DNA of 64,000 nt from Bacillota bacterium (GCA_012837335.1 DURM01000023.1:1-64000); one strand, 5' to 3'; counted from the first letter of the stretch, positions 50,203 to 59,656 are shown. The notes: a model not told the origin generated them from the letters alone. Made by a program: numbers and translations.

Positions 50203-50533
50203 ATCGTACTGTTGTCGGAACAAACATGTCAATTATGCCGATGACAAATGCTGCCAATAGCGCACCGATGAGCGTAACTTCCATTTCAGGCACTATGAAT
50301 TGGACTGTCCAGATTACTACAGCGGAGACTAAGAAACCGACAATGCCCCTGCTGTATGGCGAAACTCGCCTGCCGAGTGTCGCTTCAATCACCCAACCGA
50401 TAGCAGCGATTACAACTGCGGCTAATAAGGCGTTCCAAAATCCCATCATGCTGAATCCCGGAAGGACAAAGCCAACCGCCATCAGTACGAGTGCTGAAAC
50501 AACAAAACGGACGACAGCACTCAGCCAATCCAT
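50201..50533 (-). CDS. Phage-holin-like four-helix membrane protein (YvlD type)
   Basis: This 110-residue protein has four membrane helices. Conserved glycine-rich pieces are visible in FVLPGFSMMGFWNALLAAVVIAAIGW and the C-terminal GALLAAFVIGIIDMFVPTTVR. It matches the phage holin 4-2 / YvlD group, which is chromosomal and not evidence of a prophage. Its role is unknown; YvlD-like proteins are linked to envelope stress in Bacillus. Confidence 0.8.
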   Translation of the reverse strand: MDWLSAVVRFVVSALVLMAVGFVLPGFSMMGFWNALLAAVVIAAIGWVIEATLGRRVSPYSRGIVGFLVSAVVIWTVQFIVPEMEVTLIGALLAAFVIGIIDMFVPTTVR

Positions 50534-50605
50534 TACATCACCTCATTTTCAGTTTTATCCCTTAATAGTATTTCCCGAAATCTACCTCCTTAACCCGGAA
50601 AATTC

Positions 50606-50815
50606 CTAGTCATCTGAGGTTACTTTAAATGCAATCTTGACATTCGCTCTATACTTAACAATTTCATCGTCATCAACCCTTCCGGTCCAGTTGAGAACTT
50701 CCACACCGCTGATGTGTCTAATCGTCTTTGAGGCTTCCTTAACTGCAGCCTTTACAGCATCTTCCCAGCTTGTTTTGGATTGGCCGACTAATTCGATTAC
50801 TTTTATTACAGCCAT
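50606..50815 (-). CDS. Dodecin family flavin-binding protein
   Basis: This 69-residue protein assembles as a dodecamer that stores flavins. It has the family pattern AVIKVIELVGQSKTSWEDAVKAAVKEASKTIRHI followed by VEVLNWTGRVDDDEIVKYRANVKIAFKV. The Trp in NWTG matches the flavin-stacking position. The ATG at 50815 has GGAGG upstream. It is a short independent gene. Confidence 0.93.
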   Translation of the reverse strand: MAVIKVIELVGQSKTSWEDAVKAAVKEASKTIRHISGVEVLNWTGRVDDDEIVKYRANVKIAFKVTSDD

Positions 50816-50842
50816 TGCTTCCACCTCCGGTAGTAGTATAAC

Positions 50843-50872
50843 CAAAAAAAGAGCTCTTCTATGAGCTCTTTT
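50843..50872 (-). terminator. Terminator of the dipeptidase gene
   Basis: AAAAGAGCTC (50847-50856) pairs with GAGCTCTTTT (50863-50872). On the minus strand a run of seven T residues follows. The stop codon of the dipeptidase lies in the loop region. Confidence 0.88.
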
Positions 50873-51821
50873 CAGGTAAGACTTGGCTGACCACCCGCAG
50901 CAGGTTCTTTCCCATTACTTTTTCGATGAGGGTTTCCGATACTCCCTGCTTTTCCAGTTTGGTTATCAAATTTGGTGTTTTTTCCACATTTTCCAATCCG
51001 GCAGGAGTGCTGCTGATTCCATCAAAATCAGACCCCAAAGCCGGTGTATCGCTGCCGCCAAGTTTCAGCAGATAGAGAATCTGCTCCACAACATGATCAA
51101 TACTCGCTGTGCGGGGCGGATCAGCCAAAAAACCGGGATGGAAATTTACACCGATTACTCCACCTGAATCAGCGATGGCTTTGATCTGCTCATCAGTCAG
51201 GTTGCGGCGATGGCCGCAGAGCCTATAGGCATTGGAATGGGAAGCAATAATCGGCTGACTGCTTACTTCTACAACATCCCAAAAACCTGGTTCAGCTAAA
51301 TGAGATACATCAACAATCATCCCCAGCCGATTCATTTCGTCCACCACTTCGCGCCCAAATTCACTTAAACCGGAAGCGAACTTCCCTTCACCGACTCCAT
51401 CCGCCAGCGCATTGCGGTGATTCCAGGTAAGCGTCAGCGCCCTGACTCCTAATTTAAAAAAGTTGCGGAGATTGCTGAGACTGCCTTCCAACGCCTCCCC
51501 GCCTTCGATTGACAGCAGACAGCGGATTGGCTGTCTGTTTGTCTCTAAAATCCGGCAGTCCTCGCGATTCAAAAGAGGCTGCAGTTTCTCGGGATAACGT
51601 TCAACATTCTGCCAAAAAATATCGATCATTTCCATTGCTTTATGAAGAGCTAAACCGAAACGATAGCGGCTGGGGACATAAACAGCGAAGAACTGGGCAT
51701 TAATTCCTGCCTTTTCCATTTTTTCCAAATTAACATGGCTGTCGGTAAGGGCTGCCAGATCCTCGCAGCCCCGCTCCGCGAGAATACCTAATGTATCTAT
51801 ATGGGCATCAAAGATAAACAT
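50859..51821 (-). CDS. Membrane dipeptidase (M19, renal dipeptidase family)
   Basis: The product (320 residues) is a zinc-dependent dipeptidase with a TIM barrel. Metal ligands are visible: HID in FDAHIDTLG (near residue 7), Glu in LLSIEGGEAL, His in DVSHLAEPG, and His in IIASHSNAYRLCGHRRN. GVIGVNFHPGFL and the late GSDFDGI with Asp complete the site. No signal peptide is seen, so it is probably cytoplasmic. The substrate (including possible D-amino-acid dipeptides from cell wall) is not known. GAGGTGA precedes the ATG. Confidence 0.93.
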   Translation of the reverse strand: MFIFDAHIDTLGILAERGCEDLAALTDSHVNLEKMEKAGINAQFFAVYVPSRYRFGLALHKAMEMIDIFWQNVERYPEKLQPLLNREDCRILETNRQPIRCLLSIEGGEALEGSLSNLRNFFKLGVRALTLTWNHRNALADGVGEGKFASGLSEFGREVVDEMNRLGMIVDVSHLAEPGFWDVVEVSSQPIIASHSNAYRLCGHRRNLTDEQIKAIADSGGVIGVNFHPGFLADPPRTASIDHVVEQILYLLKLGGSDTPALGSDFDGISSTPAGLENVEKTPNLITKLEKQGVSETLIEKVMGKNLLRVVSQVLPEKSS

Positions 51822-51845
51822 GGGAAAATCACCTCAGAATAAAAT

Positions 51846-51874
51846 AAAAACCTGTTTGCATTACACAAACAGGC
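51846..51874 (-). terminator. Terminator of spoVS
   Basis: CCTGTTTG (51851-51858) pairs with CAAACAGG (51866-51873); on the minus strand TTTTTATTTT follows. It ends the rny-ymdB-spoVS region transcript. Confidence 0.88.
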
Positions 51875-51895
51875 TTCGATGAATTGGATAGAACA

Positions 51896-52156
51896 CTACC
51901 GAGGCTCTACAATTAGTTTTATTGCAGTCCTCTCTTCATCATCAATCATGATGTCTGTAAATGCTGGAATGCAGATTAGATCTACGCCGCTCGGGGCCAC
52001 AAAACCTCGTGCAATAGCCACAGCTTTGACCGCCTGATTTAACGCGCCTGCACCAATCGCTTGGACCTCTGCTCTCCCACGTTCTCTCAAGACACCTGCT
52101 AAAGCTCCTGCAACTGAATTTGGACTAGATTTTGCCGAAACCTTTAATACTTCCAT
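51896..52156 (-). CDS. spoVS: Stage V sporulation protein S
   Basis: This 86-residue Alba-like protein is almost invariant in spore-formers and needed for septation and coat assembly. MEVLKVSAKSSPNSVAGALAGVLRE and VKAVAIARGFVAPSGVDLICIPAF are diagnostic. GGGAGG precedes the ATG. It lies downstream of ymdB as in Bacillus. Confidence 0.97.
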   Translation of the reverse strand: MEVLKVSAKSSPNSVAGALAGVLRERGRAEVQAIGAGALNQAVKAVAIARGFVAPSGVDLICIPAFTDIMIDDEERTAIKLIVEPR

Positions 52157-52207
52157 GTGTAAGTGACCTCCCTTTGCAAATCTTCTTCAATTCTGTTACT
52201 TCCGCCG

Positions 52208-52222
52208 TATATATATATATAT
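52208..52222. repeat. Short TA dinucleotide run
   Basis: Seven TA units follow one another in the 93-base gap between ymdB and spoVS. It is probably part of an AT-rich promoter region for spoVS and could vary in length; no other meaning is evident. Confidence 0.6.
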
Positions 52223-52249
52223 TACGCCTCGAGGCCAAAATTCCTTTTT

Positions 52250-53032
52250 TTACATAATTTTTTTCTCGTAATAAATTCGGGAAATTTTCAGAGCCTTGCC
52301 AGAACTGTCTATATCAACTAATACTCCACACAAATGACGGTCACCCTTGGCAACCGAAAACTTTGTCGGCAGCTGATCTGTAAACTTTCTAATAATCGGC
52401 TCACGCTGCATGCCGAGAATCCCATCCATTGGTCCGCACATTCCCAGATCCGTAACATAGGCAGTTCCGCCCGGGAGAATCCGCTCATCCGCAGTCGGAA
52501 CATGGGTATGGGTGCCAACGACCACGCTGGCCCGACCATCGACATACCAGCCGAAGGCTTGCTTTTCGGAAGTGGCCTCTCCATGAAAGTCTATGATCGA
52601 AATCGGTGTAACGGAACTGGTCTCGGCTAAAATTTCATCGATCTTCCTAAAAGGACAGTCAAAATCACCCATGAAAACCCGACCGATCAAATTAATTACC
52701 GCCACTTTTTGTTCGCCCACTTTTGCATAATACAAGTAATTACCAGGAACACTTGGGGGATAATTTGCCGGTCTCAACAAACGGGCTTCTGCGCCCAGAT
52801 ACGGGTAGATTTCCCTTTTATCCCAGATGTGGTTTCCGCTGGTAATCACATCGATACCAAGTCCGAAAAGTTCTTCAGCTATTTTTTTGGTTAAACCAAA
52901 ACCGCCGGCAGCGTTTTCGCCATTTGCAATCACTAAATCCGGTTGATATGTGCTCCGAATCTCCGGCAGTTTCTCCTTCACGATATCCCGGCCTGGACGT
53001 CCGCAGATATCTCCTAATAACAATACTCTCAA
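52250..53032 (-). CDS. ymdB: YmdB-like metallophosphoesterase
   Basis: This 260-residue calcineurin-like phosphoesterase hydrolyses 2',3'-cyclic nucleotides in Bacillus and affects RNA turnover and multicellular behaviour. Metal-binding motifs are seen in LGDICGRPGRD, IANGENAAGGFG, TSGNHIWDKRE, IIDFHGEATSEKQAFG, VVGTHTHVPTADE and TDLGMCGP. The TTG at 53032 has GAGGAGG six bases upstream. The gene follows the unknown 173-residue gene and rny. Confidence 0.96.
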   Translation of the reverse strand: MRVLLLGDICGRPGRDIVKEKLPEIRSTYQPDLVIANGENAAGGFGLTKKIAEELFGLGIDVITSGNHIWDKREIYPYLGAEARLLRPANYPPSVPGNYLYYAKVGEQKVAVINLIGRVFMGDFDCPFRKIDEILAETSSVTPISIIDFHGEATSEKQAFGWYVDGRASVVVGTHTHVPTADERILPGGTAYVTDLGMCGPMDGILGMQREPIIRKFTDQLPTKFSVAKGDRHLCGVLVDIDSSGKALKISRIYYEKKIM

Positions 53033-53055
53033 ATAGATCCTCCTCTGATTAAAAC

Positions 53056-53577
53056 TCAATCAGCAGCTTTTGTAGGGTATACTGCCAGCCGGCCATCGGA
53101 TCTGATTCCCCTCAGCTTTAAATCCGACTGGTCACTCAGCGCATCCAAAATAAGTGAATCCAGTTCATCATCACTGATCAGATCATCGAACAGGGCAAAC
53201 TCATCAGAAAAAATCCGCTCTGCTGACAGATAGTTCGTAATTAGTTCTGTTGCGATAGTTATATCTTTCCGAAACATGGAGTCCACTACCCGCTTAATCA
53301 TAATCTGGAACAATTCACCCTTGTTTGTCAGTTCGATATCGACTAAGGCACTGTTATCCTGTTTAGTCAACCTGCTGTGCACTTTAAGATGGGAATGAAT
53401 TTTTTCTTTAAGTTCGCTAAACTCTGCTTCGGAAATCTGTTTTAGGTAGATTGAAATCCTGCACTGTTTGGAAATAGAATCATATTCGATCAGCCCGATC
53501 TGCCAAAACCTCAGCAGTACTCCAATCATCATTTTAACCTGTGGTGAGTTGCTGTCATCGAGTGCTTTCAACTCCAT
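53056..53577 (-). CDS. Unknown protein between rny and ymdB
   Basis: I do not recognise a family in this 173-residue protein. It is soluble and mostly helical, with a hydrophobic segment KMMIGVLLRFWQIGLIEYD near residue 15-33 that looks like an amphipathic helix-beta turn, and an acidic C-terminal third (FALFDDLISDDELDSLIL). No signal peptide or cysteine-rich motif is present. An AGAGG site lies close to the ATG. It ends 23 bases before ymdB and begins 47 bases after rny, so it is probably co-transcribed with these RNA-turnover genes. Confidence 0.65.
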   Translation of the reverse strand: MELKALDDSNSPQVKMMIGVLLRFWQIGLIEYDSISKQCRISIYLKQISEAEFSELKEKIHSHLKVHSRLTKQDNSALVDIELTNKGELFQIMIKRVVDSMFRKDITIATELITNYLSAERIFSDEFALFDDLISDDELDSLILDALSDQSDLKLRGIRSDGRLAVYPTKAAD

Positions 53578-53602
53578 AAACCTCTTTCTCCAATTATGGA
53601 TA

Positions 53603-53626
53603 AAGCCAGGTTAATGCACCTGGCTT
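53603..53626 (-). terminator. Hairpin at the end of rny
   Basis: On the minus strand AAGCCAGGT pairs with ACCTGGCTT around a 6-base loop, with the rny stop codon at its foot. The U-run afterwards is weak (TATCC), so it may be a partial terminator or mRNA processing signal. Confidence 0.55.
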
Positions 53627-55175
53627 ATTTAGCGTATTCAACAGCTCGTGTTTCACGAATAACTGTAACTTTAATTTGACCGGGATACTCAAGTTCAGCT
53701 TCAACGCGTTTAACGATATCACGGGCCATTTTGGCAGCGTGCACATCGTCGACTCGATCAGGTTTGACCATGATGCGAATCTCGCGACCAGCTTGAATCG
53801 CATATGATTTGTCAACTCCATCGAAGCCATTGGCAATCTCCTCAAGTTTCTGCAGCCGTTTGATATAGGTTTCCAGAGTTTCACGTCTGGCACCGGGACG
53901 AGCCGCAGAAATTGCGTCTGCAGCAGCAACTAGCACTGCCTCAACCGTTTGAGGTTCATAGTCACCATGGTGACAAGCCATTGCGTGAATGACATCCTCG
54001 TTCTCTTTATATTTTCTCAGCAGATCAATTCCGATTTCAATATGGGTACCTTCAACCTCATGGTCAATGGCCTTACCGATATCATGCAGCAGCCCTGCGC
54101 GGCGCGCAAGACGAGGATCGACACCAAGCTCCGCTGCCATGATTCCCGCTAAATGAGCAACTTCCACCGAATGCTTGAGTACATTCTGTCCATAGCTGGT
54201 TCTAAACTGCAGTCTTCCCAGCAATTTAATCAGCTCGGGGTGCAGTCCATGCACATCCGCATCAAAGGTAGCCTGCTCACCGGCGTCGCGAATCGCAGCA
54301 TCTACCTCTTTGCGTGCTTTCTCTACCATTTCTTCAATCCTAGCTGGATGAATGCGTCCATCAGCAATCAGTTTCTCTAGGGCAATACGGGCAATTTCCC
54401 GGCGAATTGGATCGAATCCGGATAAAATCACCGCTTCCGGTGTGTCATCAATAATCAGATCTATTCCGGTGAGAGTTTCGAGCGCCCTAATGTTGCGTCC
54501 TTCACGTCCGATAATTCTGCCCTTCATCTCATCGTTCGGCAGACTGACTACAGATACTGTAGTCTCTGCAACATGATCTGCTGCAGTTCTTTGAATTGCA
54601 AGTGAAATAATGTTCCGTGCCCGTTTCTCTGCTTCTTCTTTTGCTTGGGCTTCAACTTCTTTGATCATCATTGCAGCTTCATGTTTAACGTCATCCTCAA
54701 CTTGTTTGAGAATGAGCGTACGCGCTTCCTCAGCAGTTAAACCGGATAACCGCTCCAGCTCAGCTCGCTGCGCCTCTAGAACCGTGGTAACTTCATGACG
54801 AAGCTTCTCGACCTCTTTCCGACTGTTGTTTAAACTCTCCTCTTTGCGCTCGAGAGCTTCACTCTTGCGGTCGAGGCTTTCCTCTTTTTGAACTAGGCGG
54901 CGTTCAAGGTGCTGCAGTTCGACTCTGCGCTCGCGGTTTTCCCGTTCCATATCACTTCGCATTTTATAGATTTCGTCTTTAGCTTCTACCAGCGCTTCCC
55001 GCTTCTTGGTTTCTGCATCTTTTTTTGCTTCAGTTATGATTCTCTCTGCTTCGGCTTCAGCTGACGAAATCTTTGCTTCGGCGATGGTTCTGCGCACAAA
55101 ATAGCCAACTGCCCCTGCAATGACAGCAATGACGACATACTTAATAATTTCCACAAATACTTGTATATTGTTCAC
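53625..55175 (-). CDS. rny: Ribonuclease Y
   Basis: This 516-residue membrane-anchored endoribonuclease starts mRNA decay. An N-terminal helix (about 10-28), a long charged coiled coil (about 35-200), a KH domain ([30 protein letters not shown]) and an HD domain ([21 protein letters not shown]) are all present. The start is uncertain: the in-frame GTG at 55175 overlaps the AGGAGG itself (55175-55180), while an ATA at 55166 has ideal eight-base spacing. The family length fits either. Confidence 0.96.
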   Translation of the reverse strand: MNNIQVFVEIIKYVVIAVIAGAVGYFVRRTIAEAKISSAEAEAERIITEAKKDAETKKREALVEAKDEIYKMRSDMERENRERRVELQHLERRLVQKEESLDRKSEALERKEESLNNSRKEVEKLRHEVTTVLEAQRAELERLSGLTAEEARTLILKQVEDDVKHEAAMMIKEVEAQAKEEAEKRARNIISLAIQRTAADHVAETTVSVVSLPNDEMKGRIIGREGRNIRALETLTGIDLIIDDTPEAVILSGFDPIRREIARIALEKLIADGRIHPARIEEMVEKARKEVDAAIRDAGEQATFDADVHGLHPELIKLLGRLQFRTSYGQNVLKHSVEVAHLAGIMAAELGVDPRLARRAGLLHDIGKAIDHEVEGTHIEIGIDLLRKYKENEDVIHAMACHHGDYEPQTVEAVLVAAADAISAARPGARRETLETYIKRLQKLEEIANGFDGVDKSYAIQAGREIRIMVKPDRVDDVHAAKMARDIVKRVEAELEYPGQIKVTVIRETRAVEYAK

Positions 55176-55194
55176 CTCCTACTAGTGGCATGAT

Positions 55195-55221
55195 TAGATA
55201 AAGCCGAGCATAAAACTCGGC
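55195..55221 (-). terminator. Terminator after recX
   Basis: On the minus strand GCCGAG pairs with CTCGGC (55216-55221 with 55203-55208) and TTTATCT follows. It lies between recX and rny. Confidence 0.65.
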
Positions 55222-55278
55222 CTCAATTACTCATAGACCTCATTTGAGATGTTAAACCTCAGCTTTATTTTAGACCTT

Positions 55279-55776
55279 TTACAGATCAGTGTCAAGTGAG
55301 GAATTAAACAAGGAGCCTAAAACCTTATTGATAACATCCCAGCTAAACCCCCGCCTCTGCAGTAATCCAGCTGTGCGCTGGTACTGCTTCTGGGTAGGCA
55401 GATTCTTCAGCCTTTCCAATCGAGTCTTGGCCAATTTTAATGCTAGATCATAATCTTCTTCCGGTGTATTTATGACTGCATCAATGATTTCGGCATCTAC
55501 GCCTTTTTGTTCTAATTCGCGCTTCAAGCCATAAATTCCTGTCGGTCGGAAGCGATTGCGATGATCAACCCATAATTCAGCGGTAGTTTGATCGTTAAGA
55601 TATCCGATCTCCTCCAGCCATCCGATTGCTGACTCAATCTCATCAAGCGAGTAGTCTTCACGCTCAAGCCGCTCGCGCAGCTCGGCGCTGGTATAATTGC
55701 GGTAAGATAAAAGCCTTACCGCCCGCTCTTTTGGGTTATTTGGCTTTTGGTTCTTTTGGTTCTGCTTTCTTGTCAT
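55279..55776 (-). CDS. recX: Regulatory protein RecX
   Basis: The product (165 residues) binds RecA filaments and limits their activity. Three-helix repeats are visible: [42 protein letters not shown] and [28 protein letters not shown] is typical. It overlaps the recA end by 41 bases, so the two are co-transcribed and probably coupled. Confidence 0.93.
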   Translation of the reverse strand: MTRKQNQKNQKPNNPKERAVRLLSYRNYTSAELRERLEREDYSLDEIESAIGWLEEIGYLNDQTTAELWVDHRNRFRPTGIYGLKRELEQKGVDAEIIDAVINTPEEDYDLALKLAKTRLERLKNLPTQKQYQRTAGLLQRRGFSWDVINKVLGSLFNSSLDTDL

Positions 55777-56785
55777 CTTTATCCGGCTCTTCCTGGATTA
55801 ATCCGTAATGAACTTTGACTTTTCGCTCTATCTCCATCAACAATTCCGGGTTCTGTCTGAGAAAGTCCTTGGCATTTTCCCGACCTTGGCCAAGGCGCAT
55901 ATCGCCATATGAATACCAGGCTCCGCTCTTAGCGACAATATCAAGACCGGCAGCGATATCTAAAACATCACCGGTGTGGGAAATTCCCTCACCGTACATA
56001 ATATCGAACTCCGCTTCTTTAAAAGGCGGTGCCAGTTTATTCTTCAGTACTCTCACTCTAGTGCGGTTGCCCACCATTTCATTGTTCTGCTTGATCATTT
56101 CAATTCTGCGGATATCCAAGCGAATCGAAGCATAGAACTTCAGCGCCCGTCCACCTGGAGTGGTCTCTGGGTTGCCAAACATTACGCCCACTTTCTCCCG
56201 GAGCTGGTTGGTGAAAATCACGGTTGAGTTTGACTTACTGATTGCTCCTGTTAGTTTGCGCAGTGCCTGAGACATCAGCCTTGCCTGGAGACCAACGTGG
56301 GCATCTCCCATTTCTCCTTCAATTTCAGCTCTCGGTACCAAAGCAGCAACGGAGTCAACCACCACAACATCAACTGCTCCACTGCGCACTAAATGCTCAG
56401 CAATCTCTAAAGCTTGCTCAGCGTGGTCAGGCTGGGATATTAGGAGGTTATCGATATCAACACCGAGTTTACGGGCATAAACAGGATCAAGCGCATGCTC
56501 TGCGTCAATCATAGCGGCAACTCCACCCATTTTCTGGGCTTCAGCCATAATATGCAGGGTCAAGGTAGTCTTACCGGAACTTTCCGGTCCGTAGATCTCA
56601 ACTACTCTGCCCCGGGGAATTCCCCCGATACCAAGAGCAAGATCCAAACTCAAAGATCCTGTAGGTATGACTTCTATACCAGATTTTGAAGCAGCTTCGC
56701 CTAATTTCATAATTGAACCGCGGCCAAACTGCTTTTCAATCTGGGAAATGGCTGTATCTAAAGCTCTTTTCCGATCTTCATTCAT
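55736..56785 (-). CDS. recA: Recombinase RecA
   Basis: The product (349 residues) forms filaments on single-stranded DNA for recombination and triggers LexA cleavage. The N-terminus reads [28 protein letters not shown], Walker A is GPESSGKTT (near 66-74), then [19 protein letters not shown] and loop L2 [21 protein letters not shown]. The C-terminus is charged. The ATG at 56785 is the usual RecA start; a GTG four codons upstream is possible. A LexA-type box precedes it. Confidence 0.98.
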   Translation of the reverse strand: MNEDRKRALDTAISQIEKQFGRGSIMKLGEAASKSGIEVIPTGSLSLDLALGIGGIPRGRVVEIYGPESSGKTTLTLHIMAEAQKMGGVAAMIDAEHALDPVYARKLGVDIDNLLISQPDHAEQALEIAEHLVRSGAVDVVVVDSVAALVPRAEIEGEMGDAHVGLQARLMSQALRKLTGAISKSNSTVIFTNQLREKVGVMFGNPETTPGGRALKFYASIRLDIRRIEMIKQNNEMVGNRTRVRVLKNKLAPPFKEAEFDIMYGEGISHTGDVLDIAAGLDIVAKSGAWYSYGDMRLGQGRENAKDFLRQNPELLMEIERKVKVHYGLIQEEPDKDDKKAEPKEPKAK

Positions 56786-56817
56786 GGTGATTTTCACTCC
56801 TATTTAACGATAATAAG

Positions 56818-56831
56818 AAAACCTTTGTTCG
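56818..56831 (-). promoter_or_regulatory. LexA (SOS) box upstream of recA
   Basis: The minus-strand sequence CGAACAAAGGTTTT agrees with the Gram-positive LexA consensus CGAACRNRYGTTYC at 12 of 14 positions. It lies 33-46 bases upstream of the recA ATG. It should repress recA until DNA damage; this is inferred from the family. Confidence 0.65.
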
Positions 56832-56888
56832 CTTTTTGAGCTAATAAAAAAGAGGAGAGCTCTTGCGAAACGTTCACCTCATTGCAAG

Positions 56889-58352
56889 CTAGTCTGATTC
56901 CTCGCTATCATTTTCGACGTTTTCTTGCCGATTCCTGCCCGGGTATGTAATGAATGTCCGCTCCAATGAAAAACTCTGCTGCAGACTCTGCACCTGGATG
57001 CTGTCAACCGCTGCCAGCACATGCCGTTCCAGCTCCTGATCATAGGTAAAATAAAGAAGGGCAAGACTGAAGGGTACTGCTTGTGAGCTCTGAATCCCTC
57101 TAATGCCGGCAGCCCCTGTGGTTCCCGCGTTGATATAAATGGTGTTGTCAACCTGCTGCAGCAACTGCTGATGGTTGTGTCCGAAGACGACCACCGGAAA
57201 AACACCTGGTTCAATTTGACCGGCAATTCGATGATTATGAACTGCAAAAATATCGATTTTATGGTCTAGACCGCTGAACTGCTCATTAATCCGGGAAGCT
57301 ATTTCGTTTAATTCTGCGAGTGAAGCCCCCCTCGGGGAGTAGTCCTGGACTGCCGGATCAGGGTATCCCGCAATAGTTAAGCCCATCACTTCAATCGGGT
57401 CAGGTCCAAGCAGGATCACATTTTCCGTATCTTTTAACCGGCTGATGACATCAGGAGCTTCGTGGTTTCCTGAAACAAACAAATAGCTCACATCCAGTTT
57501 TTCAATGCGTTCAACAATTTCCGCTTCTAGAGGAGTGCCCCAATCGGTTAAATCTCCAGTATCAATGATCAGATCAACCGGAAATGCGCTGACAACCTGC
57601 GCCATAAAATCAAAGGCGGCAGGATGATTGTGAATATCAGACACATGGAGAACAGTTAGGTCGGTTTGAATCAAACTCACATCTTGAAGGTTTTCAATCT
57701 GATTAAAAACAGTATATAAATTTGCAGCTAGACTCTGAATCTGCTCGCCGAGCTCATCAACCTTTACCAATCCTTCCTGGATCAAACCGAGCATCCAGGG
57801 CGCGGCTTCAATAATGCCCATATACTGGGGATTGGCAAAGGCTTGAATATCATAGCTAAAATAGACTGAGGTCAATATCGCCAAAATTAATACACTGCCG
57901 ATCGCAAATCCAGTAAGTAAATCAATTAACCGCCGCTGTCCAAAAAGAAAAACACCCAGCAAGCCTCCGCTTCCGGCGATCAGCATCATTTTCAGAATCG
58001 CAGCGCCGATCACCTGATTGATTTTACTGCTGAAATACTCCACCAAAGCTGCCTGAGTGCCTAAATCCGTGGAAAAAGCAGCGCTGCGCAGGCTGTCCAA
58101 GTCGATATTAGTTAGAGTTAAAACCAGCTGCAGCGGCTGGTAATTATGAGTTCGCGCGCGAATACTGCCAATGGGCGGTACCCGCACCAAAGTGTAGCCA
58201 GGAAAACCGATATCAATCTCAACCGTGACTTCTAATGGGTCGATTCGAAACACAGCAGACCCAACTAAATTGAGTACAATTATTGCTCCCAAAAATGCAA
58301 ATATGTAAGGAAGACAGCGTTTTCTTTCCTGGTACAGACGCTCTGCCATCAA
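56889..58352 (-). CDS. Membrane-anchored metallophosphoesterase of unknown role
   Basis: This 487-residue protein has an N-terminal membrane helix (about 15-35) and an external-looking beta domain (about 40-120). Two further helices (about 120-170) and a short helical stretch follow. The calcineurin-like phosphoesterase domain (about 230-420) has metal motifs HVSDIHNH, DTGDLTDWG, SGNHE and VFGHNHQQ. The substrate is not known. The C-terminus is soluble and ends in an acidic EENVENDSEESD-like tail. It lies between recA and cinA, an uncommon insertion, 17 bases from cinA. Confidence 0.82.
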   Translation of the reverse strand: MMAERLYQERKRCLPYIFAFLGAIIVLNLVGSAVFRIDPLEVTVEIDIGFPGYTLVRVPPIGSIRARTHNYQPLQLVLTLTNIDLDSLRSAAFSTDLGTQAALVEYFSSKINQVIGAAILKMMLIAGSGGLLGVFLFGQRRLIDLLTGFAIGSVLILAILTSVYFSYDIQAFANPQYMGIIEAAPWMLGLIQEGLVKVDELGEQIQSLAANLYTVFNQIENLQDVSLIQTDLTVLHVSDIHNHPAAFDFMAQVVSAFPVDLIIDTGDLTDWGTPLEAEIVERIEKLDVSYLFVSGNHEAPDVISRLKDTENVILLGPDPIEVMGLTIAGYPDPAVQDYSPRGASLAELNEIASRINEQFSGLDHKIDIFAVHNHRIAGQIEPGVFPVVVFGHNHQQLLQQVDNTIYINAGTTGAAGIRGIQSSQAVPFSLALLYFTYDQELERHVLAAVDSIQVQSLQQSFSLERTFITYPGRNRQENVENDSEESD

Positions 58353-58369
58353 CCAGTCCTCCTCGAAGT

Positions 58370-59611
58370 CTAGCTGTTCTGGTCCAGCTCCCGACGCAGA
58401 AGGTTTAAAGCTGCTTGCGAAACACGGTGCTTTATCTCCTCGCGGGTACCTTTGAACCGAAATTCTTCTGCTATAGTATGGCCTTTTGAAGAAACTGCAA
58501 TGTGTACCAGTCCAACCGGCTTAGTTTCTGTGCCGCCCCCGGGACCGGCTATGCCGGTAACCGCTACTGCCCAATCAGTTCCTGCCCTTTTCCGCGCTCC
58601 TTCTGCCATCTGCACCGCTACCTCTCTACTTACGGCACCGTACTTTTTAATCAGCTCCGGATCCACACCCAACAGCTCAATTTTAGCTTCGTTGCTGTAG
58701 GTGACATAACCCCGTTCAAAATACTCTGAGCTTCCCGGTACATTTGTGATGCGGTTAGCGATTAAGCCGCCGCTGCATGACTCCGCCGCTGCCAAAGTTT
58801 CTGATCTCTTAAGAAGCATTGCTCCTACTACAGCTTCCAAGGTATCCTCATCAGCACCGAAATAATAGGGGGATAAAAGTTCAATCAATCTCTGCTCAAC
58901 CGGCTTAATCAATTCTTGGGCGGCTCCTTCTGAATCTGCTTTAGCAGTTATCCGCAGTTTTATTTCGCCCATCGAGGCATAAGGTGCGATAGTTGGATTT
59001 GACTGCAGCTTGAGCTCCTCATGGATAATTTCAACCAACTGTGATTCCCCGATGCCGGCAAACTTGAGGGTGCGGGATATCAGCACACCTTCTGCGGCAT
59101 TCTCAGCCAGGTATGGAATAACGGTCTCCTTAACCATGCCTTTCAGCTCCCGCGGCACACCCGGAAGAGCGATAATGGTCTTTTGGCCTAGATTCAGGAT
59201 TATTCCCGGAGCAGTACCCCAGCGATTCGGAATGATCACTGACCCTTCCGGTACAAACGCCTGCTTGCGGTTATTTTCACTCATAGTGCGGTTTGTCTGC
59301 CGAAAATAATCCTCTATCGCAGCTAAAGCCTGGCTGTCAAGCTTAAGTGGGCGGTTTGCAACCGCAGCAATCGCTTCTCTGGTAAGGTCATCCATGGTTG
59401 GGCCAAGACCTCCACTTGTGATTACTAAATCCGAGCGGGATAAAGCATTGGCTAGAACTTCGATCATCCGCAGCCAGTTGTCACCTACGGTCGATTTATA
59501 GTAGACGCCAATCCCTAATTTGGCTAGTTCTTGGGCCAAAAAAGTAGCATTTGTGTCGATAGTCTGCCCTAATAGGAGCTCGGTACCGATAATCACCAAT
59601 TCAGCTTTCAT
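58370..59611 (-). CDS. cinA: CinA family protein (competence/damage-inducible)
   Basis: The product (413 residues) has an N-terminal molybdopterin-binding-like domain (KAELVIIGTELLLGQTIDTNA, ITSGGLGPTMDDLTR) and a C-terminal CinA deamidase domain (AAESCSGGLIANRITNVPGSS, GIAGPGGGTETKPVGLVH). These enzymes process NAD-related metabolites (nicotinamide mononucleotide deamidase and ADP-ribose hydrolysis) and are often near recA, as here. GGGGG precedes the ATG. Confidence 0.95.
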   Translation of the reverse strand: MKAELVIIGTELLLGQTIDTNATFLAQELAKLGIGVYYKSTVGDNWLRMIEVLANALSRSDLVITSGGLGPTMDDLTREAIAAVANRPLKLDSQALAAIEDYFRQTNRTMSENNRKQAFVPEGSVIIPNRWGTAPGIILNLGQKTIIALPGVPRELKGMVKETVIPYLAENAAEGVLISRTLKFAGIGESQLVEIIHEELKLQSNPTIAPYASMGEIKLRITAKADSEGAAQELIKPVEQRLIELLSPYYFGADEDTLEAVVGAMLLKRSETLAAAESCSGGLIANRITNVPGSSEYFERGYVTYSNEAKIELLGVDPELIKKYGAVSREVAVQMAEGARKRAGTDWAVAVTGIAGPGGGTETKPVGLVHIAVSSKGHTIAEEFRFKGTREEIKHRVSQAALNLLRRELDQNS

Positions 59612-59628
59612 AAAGTCCGTATCCCCCT

Positions 59629-59656
59629 TTGATAATTTTCAGATTTATGGTATAAT
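59629..59656 (+). promoter_or_regulatory. Promoter of the FN3 lipoprotein gene
   Basis: TTGATA (59629-59634) and TATAAT (59651-59656) are 16 bases apart, just upstream of the lipoprotein gene and diverging from cinA. Confidence 0.7.

Noticed and set aside
50201-50533. Holin-like gene as evidence of a prophage
   Set aside because: The protein is the chromosomal YvlD type and no capsid, integrase or lysis genes are nearby.
52208-52222. TA run as a slipped-strand phase-variation switch
   Set aside because: It is short and lies upstream of a housekeeping sporulation gene, with no contingency-gene context.
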